DNA from: Kitasatospora sp. MMS16-BH015 | GTDB lineage: Bacteria > Actinomycetota > Actinomycetes > Streptomycetales > Streptomycetaceae | NCBI RefSeq assembly: GCF_002943525.1 | Contig: NZ_CP025394.1 | Coordinates: 2,356,001 to 2,420,000, forward strand | DNA length: 64,000 bases | Reading direction: 5' to 3' | Part shown: positions 43,367-51,331 of the stretch, one piece after another | Numbering within the stretch: position 1 is the stretch's first letter | Layout of the letters: every line of letters begins with the position of its first letter | Position numbers and translations under genes: made by a program | The notes under the pieces: model-generated | Databases searched by the model: none | The model's input: only the letters and a program-made list of their open reading frames with translations | What the model was told of the DNA's origin: nothing

Positions 43367-43372
43367 TACGCT
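43367..43372 (+). promoter_or_regulatory. TACGCT -10 element, leaderless SRPBCC gene
   Basis: TACGCT ends six bases before the ATG at 43379, and no ribosome-binding site is visible. Confidence 0.5.
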
Positions 43373-43378
43373 GCGGCT

Positions 43379-43828
43379 ATGACAGACACTCACGAACGGC
43401 CCCTCGCCTACCGCCTGCTGATCGCCGCCCCGCCGGAGCGGGTCTGGGCCGCCCTGACCACCTCCGAGGGCACCCGGGCCACACTCTACGGCTGCTCGAT
43501 CGACTCCACCTTCGAACTCGGCGCCCGGGTCGAGTTCTTCGGCGAGGACGCCGAGGGCCGGCGGGTGGTCCAGGTGTACGGCGAGATCACCGCGTACGAG
43601 CCGCTGCAGGTGTTCGGCTACCGCCAGCACCCCGGCCCGGGGCACAACGAGCGGCACGCCGAGACGCACTGCCGGATGACCCACACCCTGACGGCGGTCG
43701 AGGGCGGCACCGAGCTGGCCCTGGTGGTCGACCAGTGGACGCCGGGCAACCCGGCTTACCGGCACGCGGCGGAGTCCCACCCCGAGTCGGGCTACCTGGA
43801 CGGGATCAAGAAGTACGCGGAGTCCTGA
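43379..43828 (+). CDS. SRPBCC (START/AHSA1-like) protein
   Basis: 149 residues starting MTDTHERPLAYRLLIAAPPE. The order RVWAALTTSEGTRATLYGCS, FELGARVEFFGEDAEGRRVV, VYGEITAYEPLQVFGYRQHP and MTHTLTAVEGGTELALVVDQ matches AHSA1-type ligand-binding beta-barrel proteins with a C-terminal helix (SGYLDGIKKYAES). They bind hydrophobic ligands or act in stress responses; no ligand is identified. An upstream GTG at 43304 is less likely given the -10 at 43367. Confidence 0.85.
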   Translation: MTDTHERPLAYRLLIAAPPERVWAALTTSEGTRATLYGCSIDSTFELGARVEFFGEDAEGRRVVQVYGEITAYEPLQVFGYRQHPGPGHNERHAETHCRMTHTLTAVEGGTELALVVDQWTPGNPAYRHAAESHPESGYLDGIKKYAES

Positions 43829-43868
43829 GCGGCCCGCACCGCGGCGGCGGCCCGTCCGTCCGCGGCGG

Positions 43869-44897
43869 TCAGTCCGTCTGCGGGCCGGAGAGGTTCTTGG
43901 TGAGCCACTCCAGCGTGTTGGGGATCATCTTCTTGAAGTCCGAGGTGAGATGCTTGCCGCCGGGCTGCTCGTAGTAGTCGATGGTGAGCGGCGCGGCGGC
44001 CTTGGCCAGCCAGGCCTTGACCAGCTTGGTCTCGTAGGCGTTGGCCCCGCCGGAGGTGGCGAGCATCCGCACGTCGGCCTTGCTCTGGCTGACCAGGATG
44101 TCGGGGCTGTTGGCCAGGCGCTCGGTCTCGTGGCCCTTCCAGAGCGGGGAGTCCGGCACGAAGTAGCCGTCGATCGGGACGGCGGCCTTGAACACCTCGG
44201 GGTGCTGCATGGCCAGCTTGGCGCTGCAGAACGCACCGGTGGAGGCCCCCATCACGCCCCAGCCGTCCCGGCCCTTGACCGTGCGGAAGTTGGCCCGGAC
44301 GAAGTCCGGGATGTCCTCGGCCATCCAGGTCTCGATCTTGGGCTGGCCGGGGATGTCGCTGCACTCCAGCGCCTTGGACTCGTTGGAGTCCAGGTTCTGC
44401 ACCGGCATGATCATGATGAACGGGTGGGCGGTGCCCTGCTGCGCCATCGTCGCGTCGGCCTCCTGGATCGGCAGCTGGTTGTCCGTCCAGGTGTTGTAGC
44501 CCGCGCTCTGGCCGCCCGCGTACAGGGTGAGCACCGGGAAGCCGTACTTGGCGTACTTGGGGTCGTTGTACTGCGGCGGGAGCCAGACCCAGACCTTGCC
44601 GCTCACGCCGGACTTCTTGCCGGTGAGGGTGGTCATCAGGATCGGGCCGGCGCCCGTGGTGCGGGCGGTCTTGAAGTCGGCGGCCGGGCCGGTGGGCATC
44701 AGCACCTTGGAGGGCTTCGGCGGCGGGGTGGAGCTCTGCGCGGCCGAGGGGCTCTGCGCAGCGGCCGACTTGCCGGCCTTGGCGTCCGCGGCCGGGGTGC
44801 TGGGGGTGCTGCCGCAGGCCGAGAGGGTGCCCGCCAGGGCGAGGGCGGCGGCTCCGAGGAGGAGGGCACGGGAGCGGGTCTGCGACAGCGGCTGCAC
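43869..44897 (-). CDS. Lipoprotein esterase (esterase D / mycolyltransferase-like fold)
   Basis: 342 residues with a lipobox (LALAGTLSACGST) after a basic start and a proline-rich linker. The catalytic domain has VWVWLPPQYNDPKYAKYGFP, WGVMGASTGAFCSAKLAMQH (nucleophile Ser in GAST), AAVPIDGYFVPDSPLWKGHE and a QPGGKHLTSDF histidine. This layout belongs to putative esterase/D-type alpha/beta hydrolases (PF00756). It is exported and lipid-anchored; the natural substrate is unknown. GTG start with GGAGAA ten bases before. Confidence 0.87.
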   Translation of the reverse strand: MQPLSQTRSRALLLGAAALALAGTLSACGSTPSTPAADAKAGKSAAAQSPSAAQSSTPPPKPSKVLMPTGPAADFKTARTTGAGPILMTTLTGKKSGVSGKVWVWLPPQYNDPKYAKYGFPVLTLYAGGQSAGYNTWTDNQLPIQEADATMAQQGTAHPFIMIMPVQNLDSNESKALECSDIPGQPKIETWMAEDIPDFVRANFRTVKGRDGWGVMGASTGAFCSAKLAMQHPEVFKAAVPIDGYFVPDSPLWKGHETERLANSPDILVSQSKADVRMLATSGGANAYETKLVKAWLAKAAAPLTIDYYEQPGGKHLTSDFKKMIPNTLEWLTKNLSGPQTD

Positions 44898-45120
44898 GGT
44901 GACTATCTTCTCCGACCGAGATCACGCCCGGCCGACCGGGCGGTGGCCCCTGGGGTGGGGCGAGGTGAATCCTATGACGTGAAGGTCGGGAATCCCGGTT
45001 GCGGTCAACGGTGCGAAAGTGCGGGTACCCGCCGATCGGCGGGGGCCGGACGGCGGCTTGGAGACTCCTCCAACTGCCCGGCGGGGCCCCGCCGGGCGAT
45101 CATGAGAGCCAGACCCGGAA

Positions 45121-45150
45121 CCGCACCCACCGCACCCACCGCACCCACCG
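45121..45150. repeat. 9-bp tandem repeat in the SDR leader
   Basis: CCGCACCCA occurs three times (45121-45147) plus a partial copy, ending just before the GAGGAG ribosome-binding site of the SDR gene. Confidence 0.8.
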
Positions 45151-45166
45151 CGCCGAGGAGCCGAGC

Positions 45167-45907
45167 ATGTCCGAGCAGATCGCCGTCGTCACCGGAGCAG
45201 GCACCGGAGTGGGGCGGGCCGTCGCCGTGGAGCTGGCCGCGGCCGGCTGGCGGGTGGTGCTGGCCGGGCGGCGGCCCGGGCCGCTCACGGAGACGGCGGA
45301 GCGGGCGCCGGGAGCGCTGGCGGTGCCCACGGACGTGACCGATCAGACAGCGGTCGAGGCCCTCTTCGCCACCGCCGCCGAACGGTTCGGCCGGGTCGAC
45401 CTGCTCTTCAACAACGCGGGCAGCTTCGGCACCCCCGTGCCGGTGGACGAGCTGGCCCTGGCCGACTGGCGGGCGGTGGTCGACCTCAACCTGACCGGCG
45501 CCTTCCTCTGCGCCCAGGCCGCCTTCCGGCAGATGAAGGCCCAGCGCCCGCAGGGCGGCCGGATCATCAACAACGGCTCGATCTCGGCCCACGTGCCGCG
45601 CCCGCACAGCATCGCCTACACCGCGACCAAGCACGCCGTGACCGGCCTGACCAAGTCGCTCTCGCTGGACGGCCGCCCGTTCTCGATCGCCTGCGGCCAG
45701 ATCGACATCGGCAACGCCGCCACCGAGATGACCGCCGGGATGGCCGCCGGCGTGCCGCAGGCGGACGGCCGGATCGCCCCCGAGCCGACCATGGACGTGG
45801 CCGACGTGGCCCGCACCGTCCGGCACATGGCCGAGCTGCCGCTGGGGGCCAACGTGCAGTTCGCCACCGTCATGGCCACCACCATGCCGTACATCGGCCG
45901 GGGCTGA
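45167..45907 (+). CDS. Short-chain dehydrogenase/reductase
   Basis: 246 residues. NAD(P) site [24 protein letters not shown] motif [15 protein letters not shown], catalytic Ser in [13 protein letters not shown], and the [11 protein letters not shown] active-site Yxxx[21 protein letters not shown] forms the substrate loop. An oxidoreductase of the classical SDR type; substrate unknown. GAGGAG site nine bases before the ATG. The 3' end carries a 71-bp-period duplication that includes its stop codon. Confidence 0.93.
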   Translation: MSEQIAVVTGAGTGVGRAVAVELAAAGWRVVLAGRRPGPLTETAERAPGALAVPTDVTDQTAVEALFATAAERFGRVDLLFNNAGSFGTPVPVDELALADWRAVVDLNLTGAFLCAQAAFRQMKAQRPQGGRIINNGSISAHVPRPHSIAYTATKHAVTGLTKSLSLDGRPFSIACGQIDIGNAATEMTAGMAAGVPQADGRIAPEPTMDVADVARTVRHMAELPLGANVQFATVMATTMPYIGRG

Positions 45908-46029
45908 GGCATCGGCGCCGAGCCGGTTGCGCTGAACCGGCCGGGCCCGGGCCGCCGGGGCCTGGCCGGCCGCGCTGAGGCATCGGCGCCGAGCCGGTTG
46001 CGCCGAGCCGGCCGGGCCCGGGCCGCCGG
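45904..46029. repeat. 55-bp direct repeat (71-bp period) over the SDR stop
   Basis: 45904-45958 and 45975-46029 match in 53 of 55 bases. The first copy starts with the CTGA that holds the SDR stop codon. Confidence 0.85.
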
Positions 46030-46037
46030 CCGGCGGG

Positions 46038-46247
46038 CTACTCGTCGTGGGAGTGCCGGTAGCGGTGGCCGTCCAGCCGGTAGACGCTGGTGGTCGGCCA
46101 GTACTCCCCCGCCTCCGGGCGCGGCAGGTCGCGGCGGAGCGGCAGCCGGAGCGAGGGCGGCGGGGCGGCGGCGCGGACGCGTTTGGCCGCGCCGTCCCAG
46201 CGGCCGCCGTGGAGCTGCAGGGTCAGGACGGCGGAGGTGGTGGTCAC
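46038..46247 (-). CDS. Small hypothetical protein (69 residues)
   Basis: GTG start at 46247, MTTTSAVLTLQLHGGRWDGA to EYWPTTSVYRLDGHRYRHSH. Codon use fits the genome and a simple beta-rich domain is plausible. No family is recognised and the ribosome-binding site is weak. Confidence 0.55.
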   Translation of the reverse strand: MTTTSAVLTLQLHGGRWDGAAKRVRAAAPPPSLRLPLRRDLPRPEAGEYWPTTSVYRLDGHRYRHSHDE

Positions 46248-46364
46248 CCCGCGATGCTGTCAGCGGGGTGCCACCACGATCCGGGCCGCGGCCGGTGATC
46301 CACTCCTTCGAGCGGTTTCGGACCGAGGGCCGTGACCGGGCGGCCGTCTCGGCTGCGGGCCGGG

Positions 46365-48077
46365 TCAGTTCCGCCAGGTGTCGTTCAGGGCGAGCATCCC
46401 GCTGGCCGGGACGGTGCCGGTGCGGTTCGCCCCGGACTCCCAGGTGACGGCGCCGCTCGCGTCCTTGCGGAGGTACTTGTACTGGAAGGAGCTGCCGGCC
46501 GCCATGGTGACGTCCAGCTTCCAGACCGGGTACGCGGCCGAGGAGAGCGGCAGCGCCTTGGTGGTGTCCCAGCCGCCTAGCGCCGCGCTGTCGCCGACCA
46601 CGTAGATGTTCTGGCCGAAGCTGGTGGTGGCGTTGACAGCGAAGGAGGCACCGTGCGCGGCCGTGGCGCTGCCGGGCGCGCCGACGTACAGCGCGACCGA
46701 ATCGCCCGCGCCGATCGTGGCGGTGAACTTGCCGTCACTGCCGACGGTGTAGCTCGGGCCGGTGCAGCCGCCGCCCGCCGGGTCGCCGTGCTCCACGTCG
46801 CAGTAGGAGCCGGCCGGCAGCGAGGTCTGGAAGGTCTGGGTGAGCGCCGAGGCCTCGTGGTTGATCGCCAGGTAGCCCTTGCTGCCGCGCCCGAAGCCGA
46901 TCGCGTTGGCGCCGTTCGACCACCAGTTGGTGACCCCGGTGCCGGCCACCGCGTTGCGGAAGCCCACCATGTTCGCCACCTGCTGCCAGGCGTGCACGCA
47001 GTTCCAGCCGTTGGTGTAACAGGCTTTCACCGTACCGCCGTTGGGCGGGCCGTCGTCGGTGTTGGTGAAGGAGTAGCCGGAGTAGACGTTGGGCGAGCCG
47101 TACGGGAAGGCCAGCATGAAGACGTTGGCCAGCGTGTAGGTGTTGCCGTAGGTGTAGTTGAGGGTGGAGCCGTTGCGCTCGGTGTCCCAGTTGTCGACGA
47201 AGGTGCGGGCCTGCGCGCTGGGCAGCAGGCCGGAGCCCCAGTTCGACAGCGAGGCGATCGTGCCGCCGTTGAAGGCGCTCTTGAGCCAGGTGCCGGAGCG
47301 GAACTCGTCCACGTCCCCGGTGCCGGTGTACTCGGTGGGCTGGATCGGCTCGCCCGCGCCGTAGATGACCTCCTGCACCCAGTACGTGTTGGGGTTGCTC
47401 ATCTTGGCCTTGATGGCGGCCAGGTCGGTCGCGGCGATGTGCTTGGCGGCGTCGATCCGGTAGCCGTCCACACCCAGACTGCCCAGGTCGTTCAGGTAGT
47501 TGGCGATGGTCTGCTGCACGTAGGCGCTGCCGGTGTCCAGGTCGGCGAGGTTGACCAGCTCGCAGTTCTGCACGTTGGAGCGGTCGTTGTAGTTGGTGAT
47601 CGGCTGGCGGCAGGAGTGGAAGTCCTGGTCCTGGTAGTAGCCGGGGTAGTTGTACTTGGTGTACACCGTGCCGCCGGTGCCGGTGCCGGAGCCCGCGCTC
47701 ATGTGGTTGATCACCGCGTCGGCGATCACCTTGACGCCCGCCGCGTGGCAGGTGTTCACCATCGACTGGAAGGCGGCGCGGTCGCCGAGGCGACCGGCGA
47801 TCCTGTAGCTGACGGGCTGGTACGAGGTCCACCACTGCGGGCCCTGGATGTGCTCCTGGGCCGGGGAGACCTCGACGAAGCCGTAGCCCTTCGGGCCCAG
47901 GGTGTCGGTGCAGGCCTTGGCCACCGAGGCGTAGGTCCACTCGAAGAGGGTGGCGGTGACGTCCTTGGCGGCGGGCGGGGTGGCGTGAGCGGCCGGGGCG
48001 AAGGTGAGCCCGGTGCATATCGAGAGCGCGGCGACGGCCGCGCGGGCGCGCCGAAGGCGGGCGGGGGTGGTGACCAC
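46365..48077 (-). CDS. Secreted alpha-amylase (GH13) with C-terminal CBM20
   Basis: 570 residues; GTG start with a GGAG site and a signal peptide ([19 protein letters not shown]). GH13 motifs: [20 protein letters not shown] (nucleophile Asp), YWVQEVIYG (acid Glu) and [10 protein letters not shown]. The C-terminal starch-binding CBM20 ([20 protein letters not shown] to [13 protein letters not shown]) is intact. It cuts internal alpha-1,4 links of extracellular starch. CTTGCTGGAAAC repeats upstream (48140-48159) resemble a maltose-responsive operator, and a related motif sits before the pullulanase-type gene. Confidence 0.95.
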   Translation of the reverse strand: MVTTPARLRRARAAVAALSICTGLTFAPAAHATPPAAKDVTATLFEWTYASVAKACTDTLGPKGYGFVEVSPAQEHIQGPQWWTSYQPVSYRIAGRLGDRAAFQSMVNTCHAAGVKVIADAVINHMSAGSGTGTGGTVYTKYNYPGYYQDQDFHSCRQPITNYNDRSNVQNCELVNLADLDTGSAYVQQTIANYLNDLGSLGVDGYRIDAAKHIAATDLAAIKAKMSNPNTYWVQEVIYGAGEPIQPTEYTGTGDVDEFRSGTWLKSAFNGGTIASLSNWGSGLLPSAQARTFVDNWDTERNGSTLNYTYGNTYTLANVFMLAFPYGSPNVYSGYSFTNTDDGPPNGGTVKACYTNGWNCVHAWQQVANMVGFRNAVAGTGVTNWWSNGANAIGFGRGSKGYLAINHEASALTQTFQTSLPAGSYCDVEHGDPAGGGCTGPSYTVGSDGKFTATIGAGDSVALYVGAPGSATAAHGASFAVNATTSFGQNIYVVGDSAALGGWDTTKALPLSSAAYPVWKLDVTMAAGSSFQYKYLRKDASGAVTWESGANRTGTVPASGMLALNDTWRN

Positions 48078-48139
48078 GGTGTCTCCAGGGCGACGGCAGG
48101 GGTGGGGGGTTGCCGAAGAAAGATCCTGCAAACCAGACT

Positions 48140-48159
48140 GAAACTTGCTGGAAACTTGC
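48140..48159. promoter_or_regulatory. Direct repeat GAAACTTGC x2, possible MalR-type operator
   Basis: GAAACTTGC occurs at 48140-48148 and 48151-48159, one helical turn apart, about 63 bp before the amylase start. The segment CTTGCTGGAAAC differs by one base from a motif upstream of the pullulanase-type gene. Confidence 0.45.
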
Positions 48160-48348
48160 AGTGCGCCGAACTTACGAGCGCGCGCCGGGCCCGTCAAGCT
48201 CTCCCGCGCAACGGTTCGGCCTCGGGCCCGCGCGAGGTGGGGGCGTCCGGTTCGGGCGACGAAGCGCCGAGGTGCCGGCCACACTCGCCGCGAAGGGCGC
48301 CGAACTGGCGAAGACCATCCCGACCGTGGGCTGACCGGCAGCACGAAA

Positions 48349-48379
48349 CGGGGCCCGGCGTCCAAGACGCCGGGCCCCG
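48349..48379. terminator. 14-bp stem hairpin between amylase and metalloprotease genes
   Basis: CGGGGCCCGGCGTC pairs with GACGCCGGGCCCCG around CAA, beyond the metalloprotease stop (48422) on the minus strand. Confidence 0.85.
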
Positions 48380-48421
48380 CTCACCTGTCGATCACGGTGC
48401 CACCCCCTGCGGGGCGGTGGT

Positions 48422-50758
48422 TCAGCTGGTCGTGACGGCGGTGTCGTCGATCACGAAGCTGGTCTGGAGGGAGGAGTCCTCCACACCGTTGAACTTGATG
48501 GTGACGCTCTGGCCGGCGTAGGCCGAGAGGTCGATCGAGCGCTGGGTGTAGCCGGTGGCCGCGTCCACGTTGGAGTAGGTCTTCAGCGCGGTGCCGTTGG
48601 CCGAGACGGTGAGCTTGTCGTACTGGGTGGTGCCGGTCTCGGCGGTGTCGATGTGGAGCCAGAAGCTCAGGGTCGCCTTGCAGCCGGCCGGGATGGAGAC
48701 GGTCTGCGAGAGCGAGTCGGTGTGGGCCGAGCCGTAGCCGTTCAGCCAGGCCTTCCAGGAGCCGCCGTGGGCGGCCTGGGAGGCGCTGTTGTCGACCACG
48801 CCGGCGGTTGCCGTCCACGGGGCGGCGGTGCCGGTCTCGAAGCCCGGGTTGCCGAGCAGCTGGGTGCCGGTGCAGCCGCCGCCACCACCGGTGTTGACCG
48901 TCCAGGTGAAGGAGGCCGAGCCGGTCTTGGCCGCGGTGTCCTTGGCCGTGACGGTCACGTTGTAGGTGCCGGTGGCCGTGGCGGTGCCGGAGATCAGGCC
49001 GGTGGAGGCGTTGATCGAGAGGCCGGTCGGCAGGCCGGTGGCCGAGTAGGTCAGCGCGCCGGTGCCGCCGCTGGCCTTGATCTGCAGGCTGGCCGCGGTG
49101 TTGACCTGGGTGGTCTGCGAACCCGGGTTGGTCACGGTCGGCGAGTTGCTCACCACGGACCCGACGTTGACGGCGGCCCAGGTGTTGGCGACCGCGGTGG
49201 CCTCGACCCCGCCCGCGCCGTACAGGTCGTTGGCCGCGTTGATGGTCGCGGTCCGCGCGGCGGCGTAGTTGGTGGTGGAGGTCATGTAGGTGGAGAGCGC
49301 GCGGTACCAGATCTGCGCGGCCTTGTCGCGGCCGATGCCCGTGAGGGTCGAGCCGTTCGAGGTCGGGGAGTTGTAGTTGACCCCGTTGATGGTCTTCGCG
49401 CCGCTGCCCTCGGCCAGCAGGTAGAAGAAGTGGTTGGCCACGCCGGAGGAGTAGTGCACGTCCTTGTTGCCGACCGTGGAGCTCCAGTAGTCGGCCGACT
49501 GGCCGTCCTTGGAGGGCTGGTCCATGTAACGGAGCGGCGTGCCGTTGCCGTTGAGGTCGATCAACTCGCCGATGAGGTAGTCGGGGTTGTCCTTGGGGTT
49601 GTTCGCGTAGAACTCCACCATGGTGCCCATGATGTCCGAGGTGGCCTCGTTGAGACCGCCGGACTCACCCGAGTAGTTCAGGTTGGCGGTGGCCGCGGTG
49701 ACGCCGTGGCTCATCTCGTGGCCCGCGACGTCGATCTCGGTCAGCGGGTGGGTGTTGCCCGAGCCGTCGCCGTAGGTCATGCAGAAGCAGGCGTCGTCCC
49801 AGAACGCGTTGGTGTAGTTCGAGTCGTAGTGCACCCGGGAGTACGCGCCGACACCGTCGTTGCGGATGCCGTTGCGGTTGAAGGTGTTCTTGTAGAAGTC
49901 CCAGGTCATACCGACGCCGTAGTGGGCGTCGACCGCGGCCGACTCGCTGTTGCTGGCCGAGCCGTTGCCCCACACGTCGGTGGACTTGGTGTACAGGGTG
50001 CCGTTGCCGGACGTCCCGTTGTTCATGTTGGTGGTGTAGCCGCCACCGCGGGTGGTGTCCTTCATCTGGTACGTCGAACCCGACAGCGTGGTGCCGATGG
50101 TGACCTGGCCGACGAAGACACCGGTGCCGGTGCCGGTGTTGATGCCCTCGTTCTTGAAGAGCACCGCGCCGGTCTTGGCGTCCGTCACCACGTGCAGCTT
50201 GCTCGGGGTGCCGTCCGACTCCTTGCCGGAGACGACGGTCTCCCAGGCCAGGGTCGGGGTGCCGTTGGCCGCGTAGACCACCAGGCGCGGGGCGGTGTCC
50301 AGCGCGGCGCCGGACTCGGCGGCCAGCGCGGCGGCCTGGGCCTTCGGGGCGGCCAGCGCGGGGGTGGTGTTGATGTTGACGAGCTGGGCGTTGCTCGCCT
50401 TGTCCACGCCCTTGATGACGCCGCCGGCGGTCTGGTGCACGATCATGTCGCCGCCGAGCACGGGCAGGCCGGCGTAGGTGCGCTCGTAGCGGAAGTGCTT
50501 GGTGCCGTTGGCGTCGGCGATGACGTCCTTGACGACCAGCTTCTCCTGGCTGCCGAGACCCAGGCTCTGCGCGATCGAGGCGCTCTGCTGGCCGGCGTCG
50601 GCGATCAGCGCGGCGCGGTTGGCCACGGCGGCCTGCTGCGCGGCCACGGTCTGCGGAGCCGAGGGCGAGGCACTGGCGATGACCGGGATGCCGGTCACCA
50701 GCAGGGCGGTGGTCGCGGCCAGAGCGGCCATGGTCACCCGAGGTGTGTAGCGGGACAT
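48422..50758 (-). CDS. Secreted M4 thermolysin-type metalloprotease with C-terminal binding domain
   Basis: 778 residues, ATG with AAGGAG. Signal peptide (VTMAALAATTALLVTGIPVI), FTP/PepSY-type propeptide (about 45-225), then catalytic domain with VAGHEMSHGV (HExxH near 347), GLNEATSDIMG supplying the third ligand, and HYSSGVANHFFYLLA. The C-terminal part has a He_PIG-like spacer (STGLISGTATATGTYNVTV) and a P-domain-like sandwich (LGNPGFETGTAAPW to SFVIDDTAV). An extracellular protease; the spacer is near identical in style to the phosphoesterase at 32597. Confidence 0.94.
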   Translation of the reverse strand: MSRYTPRVTMAALAATTALLVTGIPVIASASPSAPQTVAAQQAAVANRAALIADAGQQSASIAQSLGLGSQEKLVVKDVIADANGTKHFRYERTYAGLPVLGGDMIVHQTAGGVIKGVDKASNAQLVNINTTPALAAPKAQAAALAAESGAALDTAPRLVVYAANGTPTLAWETVVSGKESDGTPSKLHVVTDAKTGAVLFKNEGINTGTGTGVFVGQVTIGTTLSGSTYQMKDTTRGGGYTTNMNNGTSGNGTLYTKSTDVWGNGSASNSESAAVDAHYGVGMTWDFYKNTFNRNGIRNDGVGAYSRVHYDSNYTNAFWDDACFCMTYGDGSGNTHPLTEIDVAGHEMSHGVTAATANLNYSGESGGLNEATSDIMGTMVEFYANNPKDNPDYLIGELIDLNGNGTPLRYMDQPSKDGQSADYWSSTVGNKDVHYSSGVANHFFYLLAEGSGAKTINGVNYNSPTSNGSTLTGIGRDKAAQIWYRALSTYMTSTTNYAAARTATINAANDLYGAGGVEATAVANTWAAVNVGSVVSNSPTVTNPGSQTTQVNTAASLQIKASGGTGALTYSATGLPTGLSINASTGLISGTATATGTYNVTVTAKDTAAKTGSASFTWTVNTGGGGGCTGTQLLGNPGFETGTAAPWTATAGVVDNSASQAAHGGSWKAWLNGYGSAHTDSLSQTVSIPAGCKATLSFWLHIDTAETGTTQYDKLTVSANGTALKTYSNVDAATGYTQRSIDLSAYAGQSVTIKFNGVEDSSLQTSFVIDDTAVTTS

Positions 50759-51283
50759 GCTGACTCCTTTTCCGACCGGTCGCGGGGTGCACGAGCGGTG
50801 GAGAGAACCTGGGCCGCGGGGTTGCGGCGCAGCGGGGGCCCCCAGCCGCCTGTGCGCGGAGGGGTGCGGTGCATTAAGGAGCGGTGCAGAATGTGCGATG
50901 CGCCGAACTTGCGCTGGATCAGCTGCGCCGGGGGTGGGGGACCTCTCATCCGCAGCCGGTGGAATCGTGGCAGCAAACAACCCGTGAATGACAGATGCAT
51001 GCCATGGATTGGCCAATAAACGTCCGGCGCCGGGCAAAGCTCACGGGCCGCTGCACCAAGCCCCGGCCAAGACTTCCCCCCGCCCGGGCCAACGCTCCGT
51101 CAAGAGCCGTCCGCCCAGCTCCGACCCGCCTGACCTGCCCACGGACCGGACGATCGGTCGGGCGCCGGCGAGGAGCTCCCCGCGTAGACCGCCACCCTCC
51201 CGACGCCACCCCTCAGCAGCGCCCCCGGCTACCCGTATGTCACCTCAGGCCGCTTTCGACCGACTGTTTTCAGCCATAACAGG
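50759..51283. other. Intergenic region, no supported gene
   Basis: About 520 bp between the metalloprotease start and the terminator of the pullulanase-type gene. Presumably contains the metalloprotease promoter; no confident motif was found. Confidence 0.5.
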
Positions 51284-51313
51284 CCTGGGCCCCGCCGGTC
51301 GGCGAGGCCCAGG
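51284..51313. terminator. Hairpin downstream of the pullulanase-type gene
   Basis: CCTGGGCC and GGCCCAGG flank an inner CGCCG-GT-CGGCG pair with one mismatch. It starts 19 bp beyond the stop at 51332 on the minus strand. Confidence 0.75.
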
Positions 51314-51331
51314 AGTTGTGAAGAACCTGCG

